From Methylobacter sp. (GTDB lineage: Bacteria; Pseudomonadota; Gammaproteobacteria; Methylococcales; Methylomonadaceae): DNA of 64,000 bases. The stretch covers positions 1-64,000 of the forward strand of contig JAQUOU010000016.1 in the NCBI GenBank assembly GCA_028716975.1. Reading direction: 5' to 3'. Position 1 is the first letter of the stretch. Every line of letters begins with the position of its first letter. The notes beneath the pieces were generated by a model that did no database searches, was not told the DNA's origin, and was given only the letters and a program-made list of their open reading frames with translations. Made by a program: the position numbers and the translations under genes. Positions 27,591 to 36,646 of this stretch are shown piece by piece.

Positions 27591-29567
27591 TTATCGATAA
27601 GCATCGGAAAGCAGGTTAACTGGTTTCCTATCTTCCTGCCACAGCAGGTCTCCAATTTCACATTGCGGCGCAAAACCGGATACTGCATCTTTTAAAATAT
27701 GTCTTACCCGCTTAAAATCATCATTTCTCGTCGCCTGCTCCAATACCCTTAACATTTTTTCCAGATTAACCCATGGAATAATATGCTCTTGCGCCCGCAT
27801 AATTCTTGCGTGACCGGTCTCAGATACATTGTTGCCAATTAAAAGCTCTTCATATAACTTTTCACCCGGCCTCAAACCTGTATAAGTAATCTCGATGTCG
27901 CCAGCCGGATTGTCTGCATCCCTGATTTCCAAACCACTCAAATGAACCATTCTTTTTGCCAACTCAACGATCGCAATGGGTTCACCCATATCCAGAACAA
28001 ATACATCCCCTCCCTGACCCATTGCACCTGCCTGAATAACCAGCTGCGACGCCTCGGGTATCGTCATAAAATAACGAATAACTCTTGCATCTGTAACCGT
28101 AATGGGGCCGCCCCTGGCGATTTGTTCCCTAAACAACGGCACCACGGACCCGGAAGATCCTAATACATTTCCAAACCGAACCATAGTAAAACGAGTATCA
28201 TGTTTCTTTCTCGTATCCAGGCTCAGCCCTTGCAAAATTAATTCTGCAAAGCGCTTTGTTGCCCCCATGGTATTCGTGGGCCTCACTGCTTTATCCGTTG
28301 AAATTAATACAAAAGTATCAACTTTCGCATTAATGGCCGCTTGTGCTGCATAAAGAGTCCCAAAAATATTATTCCAGATGGCTTCACCAGGATTTTTTTC
28401 CACCATAGGCACATGTTTATAAGCGGCTGTATGGTAAATTGTTTTTACATTAAAAGTTTTGCATACTTTTTCAATGCGATCAGCGTTGGTAACAGAACCC
28501 AATATGGGAATAACGGTTATTTTCTGCGAATTACGAATTTTAGTTAAAAGATAAGTTAATTCTTTTTCTATGGCATAAAGCGCAAACTCACTTAACTCAA
28601 AAAGAATCAGCGAATTCGGCTGCAGCTGAATTATCTGCCGGCAAAGCTCAGATCCGATAGAGCCTCCAGCCCCCGTAACCATAATTACTTTACCGGTAAT
28701 ATTTGCACGCAGCAGCGTTTCATCCGGCGCGACTGGATCCCTGCCCAAAAGATCTGCAATATCAACTTCCTGAAGCGTATCAAATGTTACTTTACCTTGG
28801 GCAATATCAGATAACCCCGGCATCGACATAACATGGACAGAGTATGGTTCCAACTGACGGATAAGTTCGCTTTTACGCGCTCGCGTAGCTGATGGAATAG
28901 CCAGCAGAATATCTGAAACCTGGTGTCTTTGTATTAGGTAAGTCAAAGAGCTGAACGGATAAATCCGTAGCCCATTGACCTTTTGTTTGTGTAAAGACAC
29001 ATCATCATCAATAAAAGCTACTGCCCTGAATTCACGCCCATGCCCTAAAGCGGATGCCAACTGGACCCCGGCGCTGCCGGCGCCATAAATCACGACATTT
29101 TTTTTTCTATAGGCTACGGGACTTCGACCACCGCTTAAGCGAGAGTAGATATCTCCTAACCACCAACGCGCCAAAAAACGGCTACTGCCAAGCAGCAACA
29201 TCATATTAAGCCAATTTAAGGGAGGAACAGTCCGGGGAATGCCCTTGATGCCCGACTGGTATACGATGACTGCAAAAACAAGCGCATAAAGAGTAGTTGC
29301 CTGAATAATTGTCCATAAGGCTCTCACTTCAATATAACGAATAATCGCGCTGTACAGGCCTAACTTGACAAAAATCGGCACGGCCATAAAAGGCGCCGCG
29401 GCGAATAAATACCACTCATCACCCTTAGGTATATACAGCACCCCAAGGCGCAGGGAAAAAGCCGCCCATAGCGCAAATACGGCAAAGAAAATATCCGCCG
29501 TGATTAAAATAAATGTTTTTATGCGCCGGGAAAGATTGATAAGCCAATAAGCCAATTGTATTCCCAT
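27591..29567 (-). CDS. WbpM/PglF-family UDP-sugar 4,6-dehydratase (membrane type)
   Basis: 658 aa, the full-length membrane form. About four N-terminal membrane helices come first (residues 15-130). Next is a CoA-binding-like Rossmann domain with VVIYGAGSAGVQLASALG, then the catalytic Rossmann domain with VTGAGGSIGSELCRQI. The active site reads STDKAVRPTNTMGATKR: methionine replaces the usual tyrosine (S-M-K triad), the hallmark of UDP-GlcNAc C6-dehydratases such as WbpM. It makes UDP-4-keto-6-deoxy-GlcNAc. Its start overlaps the previous stop as TAATG. It is last in a set ordered like wbpV-wbpL-wbpM. Confidence 0.92.
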   Translation of the reverse strand: MGIQLAYWLINLSRRIKTFILITADIFFAVFALWAAFSLRLGVLYIPKGDEWYLFAAAPFMAVPIFVKLGLYSAIIRYIEVRALWTIIQATTLYALVFAVIVYQSGIKGIPRTVPPLNWLNMMLLLGSSRFLARWWLGDIYSRLSGGRSPVAYRKKNVVIYGAGSAGVQLASALGHGREFRAVAFIDDDVSLHKQKVNGLRIYPFSSLTYLIQRHQVSDILLAIPSATRARKSELIRQLEPYSVHVMSMPGLSDIAQGKVTFDTLQEVDIADLLGRDPVAPDETLLRANITGKVIMVTGAGGSIGSELCRQIIQLQPNSLILFELSEFALYAIEKELTYLLTKIRNSQKITVIPILGSVTNADRIEKVCKTFNVKTIYHTAAYKHVPMVEKNPGEAIWNNIFGTLYAAQAAINAKVDTFVLISTDKAVRPTNTMGATKRFAELILQGLSLDTRKKHDTRFTMVRFGNVLGSSGSVVPLFREQIARGGPITVTDARVIRYFMTIPEASQLVIQAGAMGQGGDVFVLDMGEPIAIVELAKRMVHLSGLEIRDADNPAGDIEITYTGLRPGEKLYEELLIGNNVSETGHARIMRAQEHIIPWVNLEKMLRVLEQATRNDDFKRVRHILKDAVSGFAPQCEIGDLLWQEDRKPVNLLSDAYR

Positions 29568-30589
29568 TATTCCATTTCTCTTGTGCCAGCCCTGAAGTTA
29601 ATAGCCAGCAGCATAAGCGGCATATAAGCCAGCAAAAGCCCCAGCACTCCATCCAGCCTCCCCAGACCCACCCATAACGCGATAGGCGTCAACCAGAACA
29701 TATTGATTGCTCCTACGCCCAAGGAGACAGCCCTATGTGAACCATAGCGGCGGGATGCGTATTGATAAGCATGACTGCGATGAGCCTCATAAATTTTTTC
29801 CTTGCGCAGTAAACGAGAAAACAACGTCCAGGTCGCATCCACTATAAATACCCCTAACAAAATCAACCAACTCCAAAAAAGCTGCGAAGATAACCACCCT
29901 GCCTGAATAGAAAAAATACCCAACACTATGCCTAAAAAACCACTGCCGGCATCCCCCATAAAAATCTTGGCTGGAGGAAAATTCCACAGCAAAAAGCCGC
30001 CAACTGCCATAGCCAGCAATAAAGCCTCCCTCCATAGCTCTACGGTTTCGGGCAATAAAAAATACAACAGAACGCCACCCAAACAGACAGTTATCGCTTC
30101 AATACCGGCGATCCCATCGATGCCATCCATAAAATTATACAGATTCAGCATCCACACTAAATAGAGCATTCCCAGAATATGTCCCATCCAGCCTAAATAT
30201 AAAGAGTGCCCTAAAAATGCTAAGTTAGGGAACCCGCCCAGCCAAAAAAGCACCCATTCCGCTCCAATACCATGCGCCAATAATCGCCAAGGTGCAGGAA
30301 TGTGGTTATGATCGTCTAGAAAACCTATTAAAGCCACCCATGCACCTGCGCCGAAGATGGCCCACCAAGCAGCTTGTGTCAGTAGTCCCATTCCCCAAAT
30401 AATTTTAAGCCCTGCAAGAAAAACTATCACAATGGCTAAGCCGCCGCCACGCGGAACGGGCATCTTATGAGAACTGCGCGCATTGGGAATATCCAGCAGA
30501 CTTGAAGCCAATGCATATCGCCGTAATAAACCGGTGAATAATGTAGATGCTATTAAAGCTGACAGAAAAATTCCGCTTAATTGTATCAT
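29567..30589 (-). CDS. undecaprenyl-phosphate glycosyl-1-phosphate transferase (WbpL/WecA family)
   Basis: 340 aa with about ten membrane helices, MraY/WecA superfamily. Motifs: VPRGGGLAIVIVFLAGL, the catalytic LYNFMDGIDGIAGIEAI, IFMGDAGSGFLGIVLG and YEAHRSHAYQYAS. It transfers an N-acetylhexosamine-1-phosphate to undecaprenyl phosphate, starting the polysaccharide unit. Placement between the WbpV-like and WbpM-like genes suggests the sugar is QuiNAc or FucNAc; this is inferred. It overlaps both neighbours by about 4 bases. Confidence 0.92.
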   Translation of the reverse strand: MIQLSGIFLSALIASTLFTGLLRRYALASSLLDIPNARSSHKMPVPRGGGLAIVIVFLAGLKIIWGMGLLTQAAWWAIFGAGAWVALIGFLDDHNHIPAPWRLLAHGIGAEWVLFWLGGFPNLAFLGHSLYLGWMGHILGMLYLVWMLNLYNFMDGIDGIAGIEAITVCLGGVLLYFLLPETVELWREALLLAMAVGGFLLWNFPPAKIFMGDAGSGFLGIVLGIFSIQAGWLSSQLFWSWLILLGVFIVDATWTLFSRLLRKEKIYEAHRSHAYQYASRRYGSHRAVSLGVGAINMFWLTPIALWVGLGRLDGVLGLLLAYMPLMLLAINFRAGTREME

Positions 30590-31539
30590 TTGCAGAATGA
30601 CTTATAATGCTGAGCCGTCCTTCGTAGAGCTTCATCCACGCTCACGACCGGAGTCCACCCCAATATGTCTCGAGTTTTATTAATATCCACCTGAAGCGAA
30701 CCGCATAAACGCTGAGCCACTGACGACTTGCCAAGCAGACTGGCACAGCGATTTAACACCCATATCGGTATTGGCAGCAGCCATGCCGTTTTATCTAATG
30801 CGGCTGCCATACGCCGCAATAATTCGGTAGTGGAAAGATCCACTCCATCTCCGGCCAGAAAGGTCTGATTTGCGGCGGCCGGATGATCCATGCAGGTTAT
30901 AATTAAATCAAGCAGGTTATCCAATGCAACAAGGCTACGCTTGTTATGAATGGCGCCAAGCGGCAACGGGACGGCCTTATCCAGACAACGCAGCATTTTC
31001 TTAAAATTACCTTTCACTCCCGGTCCATAAATTAGCGGAGAGCGAATAATTACCACCTCCATTCCCGTTGCGCAGGCCAGCCTGCGCAACGTATCTTCCG
31101 CTTCATGCTTGGAAATACCATAGGGTTCAACCGGGGCAGGTTGATCATCAGCAGTATAGGGCCTACCGGGAAGAGTGCCTTCACCGTTTACCTTAATCGA
31201 ACTAATAAAAATGAAGCGCCGCACACCTGCCTCGGCTGCCTGCCGGGCAAGATTTATAGTGCCTTCAACATTTACTCTACGAAAGCCATGCAATGGATCA
31301 ACTGCCGTATCCCGCATTATATGGACTCGCGCCGCAAGATGTATAACCACTTGCACATCACGCAATACATCAGCCCAATACGTCTCACCATCAATTGCTC
31401 CAACCGCTTCCACTTCAATGTTTTCGACCGGCAAATTCCTGGAGCGCACTACTGCCAGAAAAGTCTGCCCCTGTCTATGCAATTCAGTACAAAGCTGTTG
31501 ACCGACAAAACCATTAGCTCCTGTGATCAAGGCTTTCAT
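30586..31539 (-). CDS. NAD-dependent sugar epimerase/reductase (WbpV-like)
   Basis: An extended SDR starting MKALITGANGFVGQQLCTEL. Further motifs are VVIHLAARVHIM, FIFISSIKVNGEGT, and the catalytic YGISKHEAE (Y-x3-K). Its resemblance to WbpV/WbpK-type reductases suggests it reduces the 4-keto sugar made by the downstream dehydratase to UDP-QuiNAc or UDP-FucNAc. I start it at 31539; the frame opens earlier at 31566 inside the previous gene. Gene order with the next two genes supports the role. Confidence 0.85.
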   Translation of the reverse strand: MKALITGANGFVGQQLCTELHRQGQTFLAVVRSRNLPVENIEVEAVGAIDGETYWADVLRDVQVVIHLAARVHIMRDTAVDPLHGFRRVNVEGTINLARQAAEAGVRRFIFISSIKVNGEGTLPGRPYTADDQPAPVEPYGISKHEAEDTLRRLACATGMEVVIIRSPLIYGPGVKGNFKKMLRCLDKAVPLPLGAIHNKRSLVALDNLLDLIITCMDHPAAANQTFLAGDGVDLSTTELLRRMAAALDKTAWLLPIPIWVLNRCASLLGKSSVAQRLCGSLQVDINKTRDILGWTPVVSVDEALRRTAQHYKSFCK

Positions 31540-31552
31540 ACACTCAAACTCA

Positions 31553-32503
31553 TCAGATAAACTCAAACAAACGAATGGGAAGCTTCAACGCCAAAAGCAG
31601 AATATTCGTATATAAATCATTCTCTTTACACGCCCTGACAATCTCTCTATTCAACTTAATGCGCGCCCTAAATCCGCTGCTGCTCAAACCACCAGCCCGC
31701 ATAACCACTGTAACCCGATCAATAAACTCCCACGATATTTTTTGTTTAATTAGCAGCCGGACCAGCATCTCAAAATCGGCAGCTATTTGATAATTTGTTT
31801 TATAAACCCCGCCTTTCTCATAACAGGATTTTTTGCAATAAAAAGTGGGGTGGGGGGGCATTACACCGATCCGCAGCAGTGTGGCATTAAATTTTGCAAC
31901 CCGATACTTCCGTAGAATTTTTTTCAAGTTATTTCTATCGACTACATTCAGACAAGAAAAGACGGCATCCACCTTAGTCAAACAAAATCTATTCACTATA
32001 TCCTGCAATGCCTCTTTTCCATAAAATAAATCATCTGAATTCAACATTCCTACATACTCACCTGAACAGAGAGAGAGCCCCTTGTTCATCGCATCATAAA
32101 TCCCGCCATCACTTTCACTGACCCAATAATCAATCGCATATTCGTATTTTTTTATAACTTCCCTTGTCCCATCTGTTGATCCTCCATCTATGATGATGTA
32201 TTCAACGTTGTCATAGGCTTGGCTAATCACACTCTGAATAGTTTCCTCCACAGTCGATACCCCGTTAAATACCACGGTAATAACTGTAATCAGGGGTCTA
32301 TTGGACAAAGAGCATTTATAGAACCCTTCGGTTCTCAAGCCACCCTCGTCCTTTTGGCCTTCGCATTCACTCGATAGAAGTAAGGATGGGGATTTACGAG
32401 TTAAGCCGTTATGTATTATCTGCGGGATGTTTGCTACAAGTCGCGTAGTTGAATACCTTATATCCAAGCAATAGGGTTCTACGTGATGGCTTTGATTTAG
32501 CAT
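31553..32503 (-). CDS. glycosyltransferase family 2
   Basis: The GT-A domain begins around residue 69 with LITVITVVFNGVSTVEETIQ, followed by IIIDGGSTDGTREVI, ESDGGIYDAMNKG and the DxD-like LNSDDLFYG, a WcaA/WfgS-like group. The first 68 residues (Ser/Leu/Glu-rich) match no GT2 feature and are unusual. The ATG at 32503 directly follows the upstream stop codon (TAAATG), which supports it, but an internal non-ATG start is possible. The sugar is unknown. Confidence 0.88.
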   Translation of the reverse strand: MLNQSHHVEPYCLDIRYSTTRLVANIPQIIHNGLTRKSPSLLLSSECEGQKDEGGLRTEGFYKCSLSNRPLITVITVVFNGVSTVEETIQSVISQAYDNVEYIIIDGGSTDGTREVIKKYEYAIDYWVSESDGGIYDAMNKGLSLCSGEYVGMLNSDDLFYGKEALQDIVNRFCLTKVDAVFSCLNVVDRNNLKKILRKYRVAKFNATLLRIGVMPPHPTFYCKKSCYEKGGVYKTNYQIAADFEMLVRLLIKQKISWEFIDRVTVVMRAGGLSSSGFRARIKLNREIVRACKENDLYTNILLLALKLPIRLFEFI

Positions 32504-33592
32504 TTACTTCTCATTTTCCTGCAAAATTTTTTCGTAGAAGGATATGGTTTTCAAATAACAAGTCTCCCATGAGAACCGCTTGGCTTGTATGTAGCCTTTG
32601 CCTATATACTCCTGGCGTAAATCGGCTTTTTCCAGCCTTAGAATTTGCTCCGAAAATGCCTCTGCCCGAACTTCATTAACCAGCAACCCTGCATTACCGC
32701 ATGCCTCAGGAATAGCTGTCACGTTGGAGGCGATAACCGGGCATCCTGAGGCCATGGCTTCAATTAGGGGGATTCCGAAGCCTTCGTAACAGGAGGGATA
32801 AAGCAGCACATGTGAGTAATTATACAAGCAGTTAAGTCGTTCGCTATCCACTACCGGAAAGTGTATATGTCTACCGGGAAGATGCTTTTGCGATAACGCG
32901 CGTTCATTGGGCTTAAGTTCGCCATTACCTACACTCACCAACCAATAGTCCGGCAATACCGCCAATGATTCCAGGGCAAGGTGAAAATTCTTATAAGACT
33001 CTCTGGCTCCGACGAAAAGCACAAAGGGGGCATGCGGAACGCCAGCAGGGCGAAGCTGCTTTTCTTCCGCTTCAAGCGGCCTAAAGTGTTCCGAAACCCC
33101 ATGATAAACAACTTCAATGCTTGTCCCCGTTATCTCCGGAAAGAATTCCAGCAAGTCACGCTTTGTACTTTCAGATACGCAAATAATTCCACTAGCCGCT
33201 TTAACTGCAGCGCGCTTTTGCAATGAATGAATTATCCGGGCAGGACCCCGGCGAAACCGCTCATAGGTGAAATCATGAACCGTAGTAACATTTATAGACC
33301 CACGTTGTTCAGGGACACGGTAGTAACTGGAGTGATAAATAGCATTAGAACCTTTAATAACTTTGAATGGAAGATAGCGTGTTATCGATAATGGTAGTGA
33401 TTTATCAGCAATAAGCGTTAATGGATCAATATAAAGTGACTTACGAAAAATATTTGACCCTGATTCAGGTCGTTCAATAAAAAAGGCCGAGTGTTTGTCT
33501 CGGATCGTTCGACGAAGCAGCTCATACCAATAGATTGAAATTCCGCCGGCGCGTTGCAGTGCAAAAACTGAATTATCAAAAATAATATTCAA
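32504..33592 (-). CDS. glycosyltransferase family 4
   Basis: 362 aa with a GT-B fold. It starts MNIIFDNSVFALQRAGGISI, a form shared with two other genes of the locus (36.6 and 38.7 kb). SGIICVSESTKRDLLEFFP marks the end of the N-lobe. FVLFVGARESYKNFHLAL and YPSCYEGFGIPLIEAMASGC carry the donor-binding E-x7-E motif. Donor and acceptor are unknown. It is followed without a gap by the GT2 gene. Confidence 0.92.
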   Translation of the reverse strand: MNIIFDNSVFALQRAGGISIYWYELLRRTIRDKHSAFFIERPESGSNIFRKSLYIDPLTLIADKSLPLSITRYLPFKVIKGSNAIYHSSYYRVPEQRGSINVTTVHDFTYERFRRGPARIIHSLQKRAAVKAASGIICVSESTKRDLLEFFPEITGTSIEVVYHGVSEHFRPLEAEEKQLRPAGVPHAPFVLFVGARESYKNFHLALESLAVLPDYWLVSVGNGELKPNERALSQKHLPGRHIHFPVVDSERLNCLYNYSHVLLYPSCYEGFGIPLIEAMASGCPVIASNVTAIPEACGNAGLLVNEVRAEAFSEQILRLEKADLRQEYIGKGYIQAKRFSWETCYLKTISFYEKILQENEK

Positions 33593-33675
33593 GCTAACAA
33601 TCTCTAAATAAGAATATTTTTAAGGCAGGGTTAGGAAGCGCTATTTTAATATTGTTAGCATTGCCCGATAATAAT

Positions 33676-34836
33676 TTAGCACTCATACCAGGGACAGATT
33701 GGTTTTGTGGGCGCTGCAGCGGCTGAGTTTTTACTGATCACATCAAACATATAGCGGCCAGCTACTTCAGGATCAAGAGATGAGGCAGCATTGCGAGCAG
33801 CATTACGCATTTTTGCCAATTGTTCCGGGGCGATTACAAACCCTTCTAATTTGTTCTCCAAATCAGACACGTCTTCACTTGTGAAAATCGCACCGCATCC
33901 CCACTTCTGTATAATTGCAGCAGCCCCAACCCGATTGCTGCAAATAACCGGAACTCCGGCCAGAAGCGCCTCATTAACAACGACGCCCCAACCATCATAA
34001 CGACTCGGCAGCACAAGCATATCGTACTGGCTGAGAACAGCTTGCGAGCTTCCAAAAGGAATTACTCCGCAATAACGCACATTGGACAGTTCGAGGTCGA
34101 AACGGCTTGTATCCCCGGAGCCATAAACATCAAGAGTGAGTAATATCCCTTTTTTACGCAGGTTTTTAATGGCCTCAATCAGTACATCAAGTCCCTTCCT
34201 CTCAATCAATGCGCCAATAAAAATTAGCCGCAAGCCCGACGTACTCGAATTCGATACTGGCCCTGCCTCAAAATACGAACATTCAGCACGAGGAACAAAA
34301 TATCCGAAAGGAAAGACTTTATCTTTGGGTATGCCAATACTTTTATATTGCGATACTGCGAGGGTTGAAATGGCAAAGACACCTGCGACGCGGCGACGCA
34401 GCAAAGCCCCATAAAAGCGGTATAAAACAGGTCGTAATTTTGCTTTAAACCTATCGATGTATTGATGGCTATCGTCCAAATATCCGGCAGGAACAGTGGA
34501 ATAAGGCTCAGAGATCAAGAACACTTTCAGGCGCATTGCTATGGCTAACAGTAGTGCAACAATCAACTTCGGCTGCTCGAATGGACTGGCAAAAAGATGA
34601 ACTGCATCCTTATGCATTCGCAAACGCTGCACAAAAAACTTAAACCAGCCCTTGCGGGGAATTAAATTGGGAGTAAGCTTCGAAGCATGCAGATTAACCC
34701 ATCCTTGCTCCTGCCGCGCCGGATGTACAGCCTTGGTTACGTAGACTGTCAGGCTTCCTTGCCCTGCCTGCTGGAGCACCTCCAAAGTATAAGACTGATG
34801 GTCCGTCAAGACCGGATTCCAACTGATAATTTTCAA
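33676..34836 (-). CDS. glycosyltransferase family 4
   Basis: 386 aa. The N-lobe is divergent (MKIISWNPVLTDHQSYTLEV), but the C-lobe is clear: LRLIFIGALIERKGLDVLIEAI and LVLPSRYDGWGVVVNEALLAGVPVICS, with the E-x7-E pair altered to D/E. It overlaps the upstream gene by 4 bases (ATGA), so the two are translated together. Confidence 0.88.
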   Translation of the reverse strand: MKIISWNPVLTDHQSYTLEVLQQAGQGSLTVYVTKAVHPARQEQGWVNLHASKLTPNLIPRKGWFKFFVQRLRMHKDAVHLFASPFEQPKLIVALLLAIAMRLKVFLISEPYSTVPAGYLDDSHQYIDRFKAKLRPVLYRFYGALLRRRVAGVFAISTLAVSQYKSIGIPKDKVFPFGYFVPRAECSYFEAGPVSNSSTSGLRLIFIGALIERKGLDVLIEAIKNLRKKGILLTLDVYGSGDTSRFDLELSNVRYCGVIPFGSSQAVLSQYDMLVLPSRYDGWGVVVNEALLAGVPVICSNRVGAAAIIQKWGCGAIFTSEDVSDLENKLEGFVIAPEQLAKMRNAARNAASSLDPEVAGRYMFDVISKNSAAAAPTKPICPWYEC

Positions 34837-36026
34837 CTGCGCATGCCTGCTGAAGATTCAAATAAAAACCGGCCGAGTTTTAGTCCTACTATTTCCGAAG
34901 CGCAGAGTGCTGATACGGCTTGCACACCTTTTAGCGACAAATCTCTTGCTGCAGCTCGATTTTCTACAATCCAGCGCAACTGCTTAAGCAGCTCTTTTGG
35001 ATTATCAGTATCCAGATATACAGAGCCTTCCCCAAGCACCTTTCGAACATCACTGATATCTGTCGTGACAACAAGAATGCCGTGGCTTGCAAATTCGATG
35101 ACCTTGGATGGAAATGTCGTATCGGCGAGTTTGCCTTCGTTTGGTTTAAGGGAAAGACCAACCTGAGTGCGAGCAAGTATCTGCAGATAGTCGTTGTCTG
35201 TTGTACGTCCATGCACCATGACATCCGGCTTTCTGGGGTCTTCAGCCAAGGCTTTAAATGCTTCAAGTGAGTTACCCTTGCCGGTAATTTCAAAACGTAT
35301 AGTTTTTGCCCAGGAAGAAGATTCATCGCGCAACAGGTTTATCGCATTCTTTAACAACGGCGCCCCTGTTTCCTCCGAAATAGTGCCGCCGAAAAGAACA
35401 GTGATAGTCGATAAACTCCAGTCTGTTTTTACAGGCAGGTTTTCTGATATACCATAACAGCATTGCGTTGGCCGTATCCTGGTCATATCGTTCAACGCCT
35501 CACAGGCAAGCAGCGCTCCCTCCGGGCAAAACGTATCGTATAGCCGGCTTAGCATTCGTGACTTTGCACCGGCTAATGACCCATGCTTTAAATCAGTCTC
35601 ACCGTCTTCCAAATCCAAAAACGTCGCAAACCCAAGTATTTTTGCAACAGCCAAAGCAGCAAGATATACAGGCATGCGATTATAGAAAAGAACCGTCCTT
35701 TTTCCTTTTCTTAAGCGCATACGCCAGATTACAGGAATAGAGGAAAATAAGGAGAGCAGTTCTGAAAGAATCGGAAAATGCATAAAAGGTAAATAAATAA
35801 CCGGTACGCCATCCACTCTAAGTACTTTACACCGAAAGTAATGCCCCGTGCCATTCTGCCTGCCCCGCCCCAAACTCAGCAAGAATGCTCGCACTCCGGC
35901 TTTTTGCATCGCCTTAGTTATCAGAAATATCTTATGAGAGGCAGCCGGACTATCTGTCACAATGCCTCTTTCAAGGCGAGTAACATCATCGAGGGCATTA
36001 CAGATAAAAAGCAGGCTACGCTTCAT
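34833..36026 (-). CDS. glycosyltransferase (GT4-like)
   Basis: 397 aa. The N-lobe contains KRTVLFYNRMPVYLAALAVA; the C-lobe contains ITVLFGGTISEETGAPLL, GLSLKPNEG and FPSKVIEFASHGILVVTTDIS. These are GT-B features with a weakly conserved donor motif, so the family is less certain than for its neighbours. It directly follows the acetyltransferase gene and overlaps the next GT by 4 bases. Confidence 0.8.
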   Translation of the reverse strand: MKRSLLFICNALDDVTRLERGIVTDSPAASHKIFLITKAMQKAGVRAFLLSLGRGRQNGTGHYFRCKVLRVDGVPVIYLPFMHFPILSELLSLFSSIPVIWRMRLRKGKRTVLFYNRMPVYLAALAVAKILGFATFLDLEDGETDLKHGSLAGAKSRMLSRLYDTFCPEGALLACEALNDMTRIRPTQCCYGISENLPVKTDWSLSTITVLFGGTISEETGAPLLKNAINLLRDESSSWAKTIRFEITGKGNSLEAFKALAEDPRKPDVMVHGRTTDNDYLQILARTQVGLSLKPNEGKLADTTFPSKVIEFASHGILVVTTDISDVRKVLGEGSVYLDTDNPKELLKQLRWIVENRAAARDLSLKGVQAVSALCASEIVGLKLGRFLFESSAGMRS

Positions 36027-36518
36027 TTAATCAAGCTTTCTCTTGACAACTGCCGGCACACCCGCCACAAGCACGTTTGCCGGCACATCACGGATTACCA
36101 CTGAACCTGCTGCAACAACAACTCCGGAGCCGATATTGACACCGCCCAGTATCCGGGAACCCGTGCCAATCCAGCAACCGTCGTTAATCACAATTGATTT
36201 TGCCGTTCCATGGCCTGCCCGGCGAGCTGATGCTCCAATGATATGACTACCTGTAACAAACTCAACTGCCGGTCCTATATCGCAACGTTCGCCTATTAAT
36301 ATGAGTGCATCCAAATGCGTATACAAAATCACACCAGGGCTAATCCAAGTATCGCGCCCAATACGTAGCCGGCCACGCCCATAAATCCAGCCTCGTCCAC
36401 ATACAGAGACATTTTCGCCGACCTCTACCCTAGCTAATTTAAGACAAAAGCGCCGGAACAAAAAAAGCCTCGATGGAGGCAAAATCCACAAAAGAAAATT
36501 TAATAGATGTCTGAGCAA
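36027..36518 (-). CDS. hexapeptide-repeat acyltransferase (WcaF/serine-acetyltransferase-like)
   Basis: 163 aa. Left-handed beta-helix repeats are clear from about residue 35 onward: VGENVSVCGRGWIYGRGRLR, then IVINDGCWIGTGSRILGGV and IGSGVVVAAGSVVIRDVPAN. The catalytic histidine is likely in TGSHIIG. It probably O-acetylates a sugar of the polysaccharide with acetyl-CoA. The N-terminal 30 residues are hydrophobic and basic. Confidence 0.9.
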   Translation of the reverse strand: MLRHLLNFLLWILPPSRLFLFRRFCLKLARVEVGENVSVCGRGWIYGRGRLRIGRDTWISPGVILYTHLDALILIGERCDIGPAVEFVTGSHIIGASARRAGHGTAKSIVINDGCWIGTGSRILGGVNIGSGVVVAAGSVVIRDVPANVLVAGVPAVVKRKLD

Positions 36519-36646
36519 TTTTTATTACCTTTGGTTAAAGTGACTCAGGCACAGCGAAATGCGCTCCATCCTTCGTAAATTATATTTCAAGTTTAGTTGC
36601 GCCCAGTATGCATGTTCTTAAGCGCATCAATCACAATCCGTTGCTT

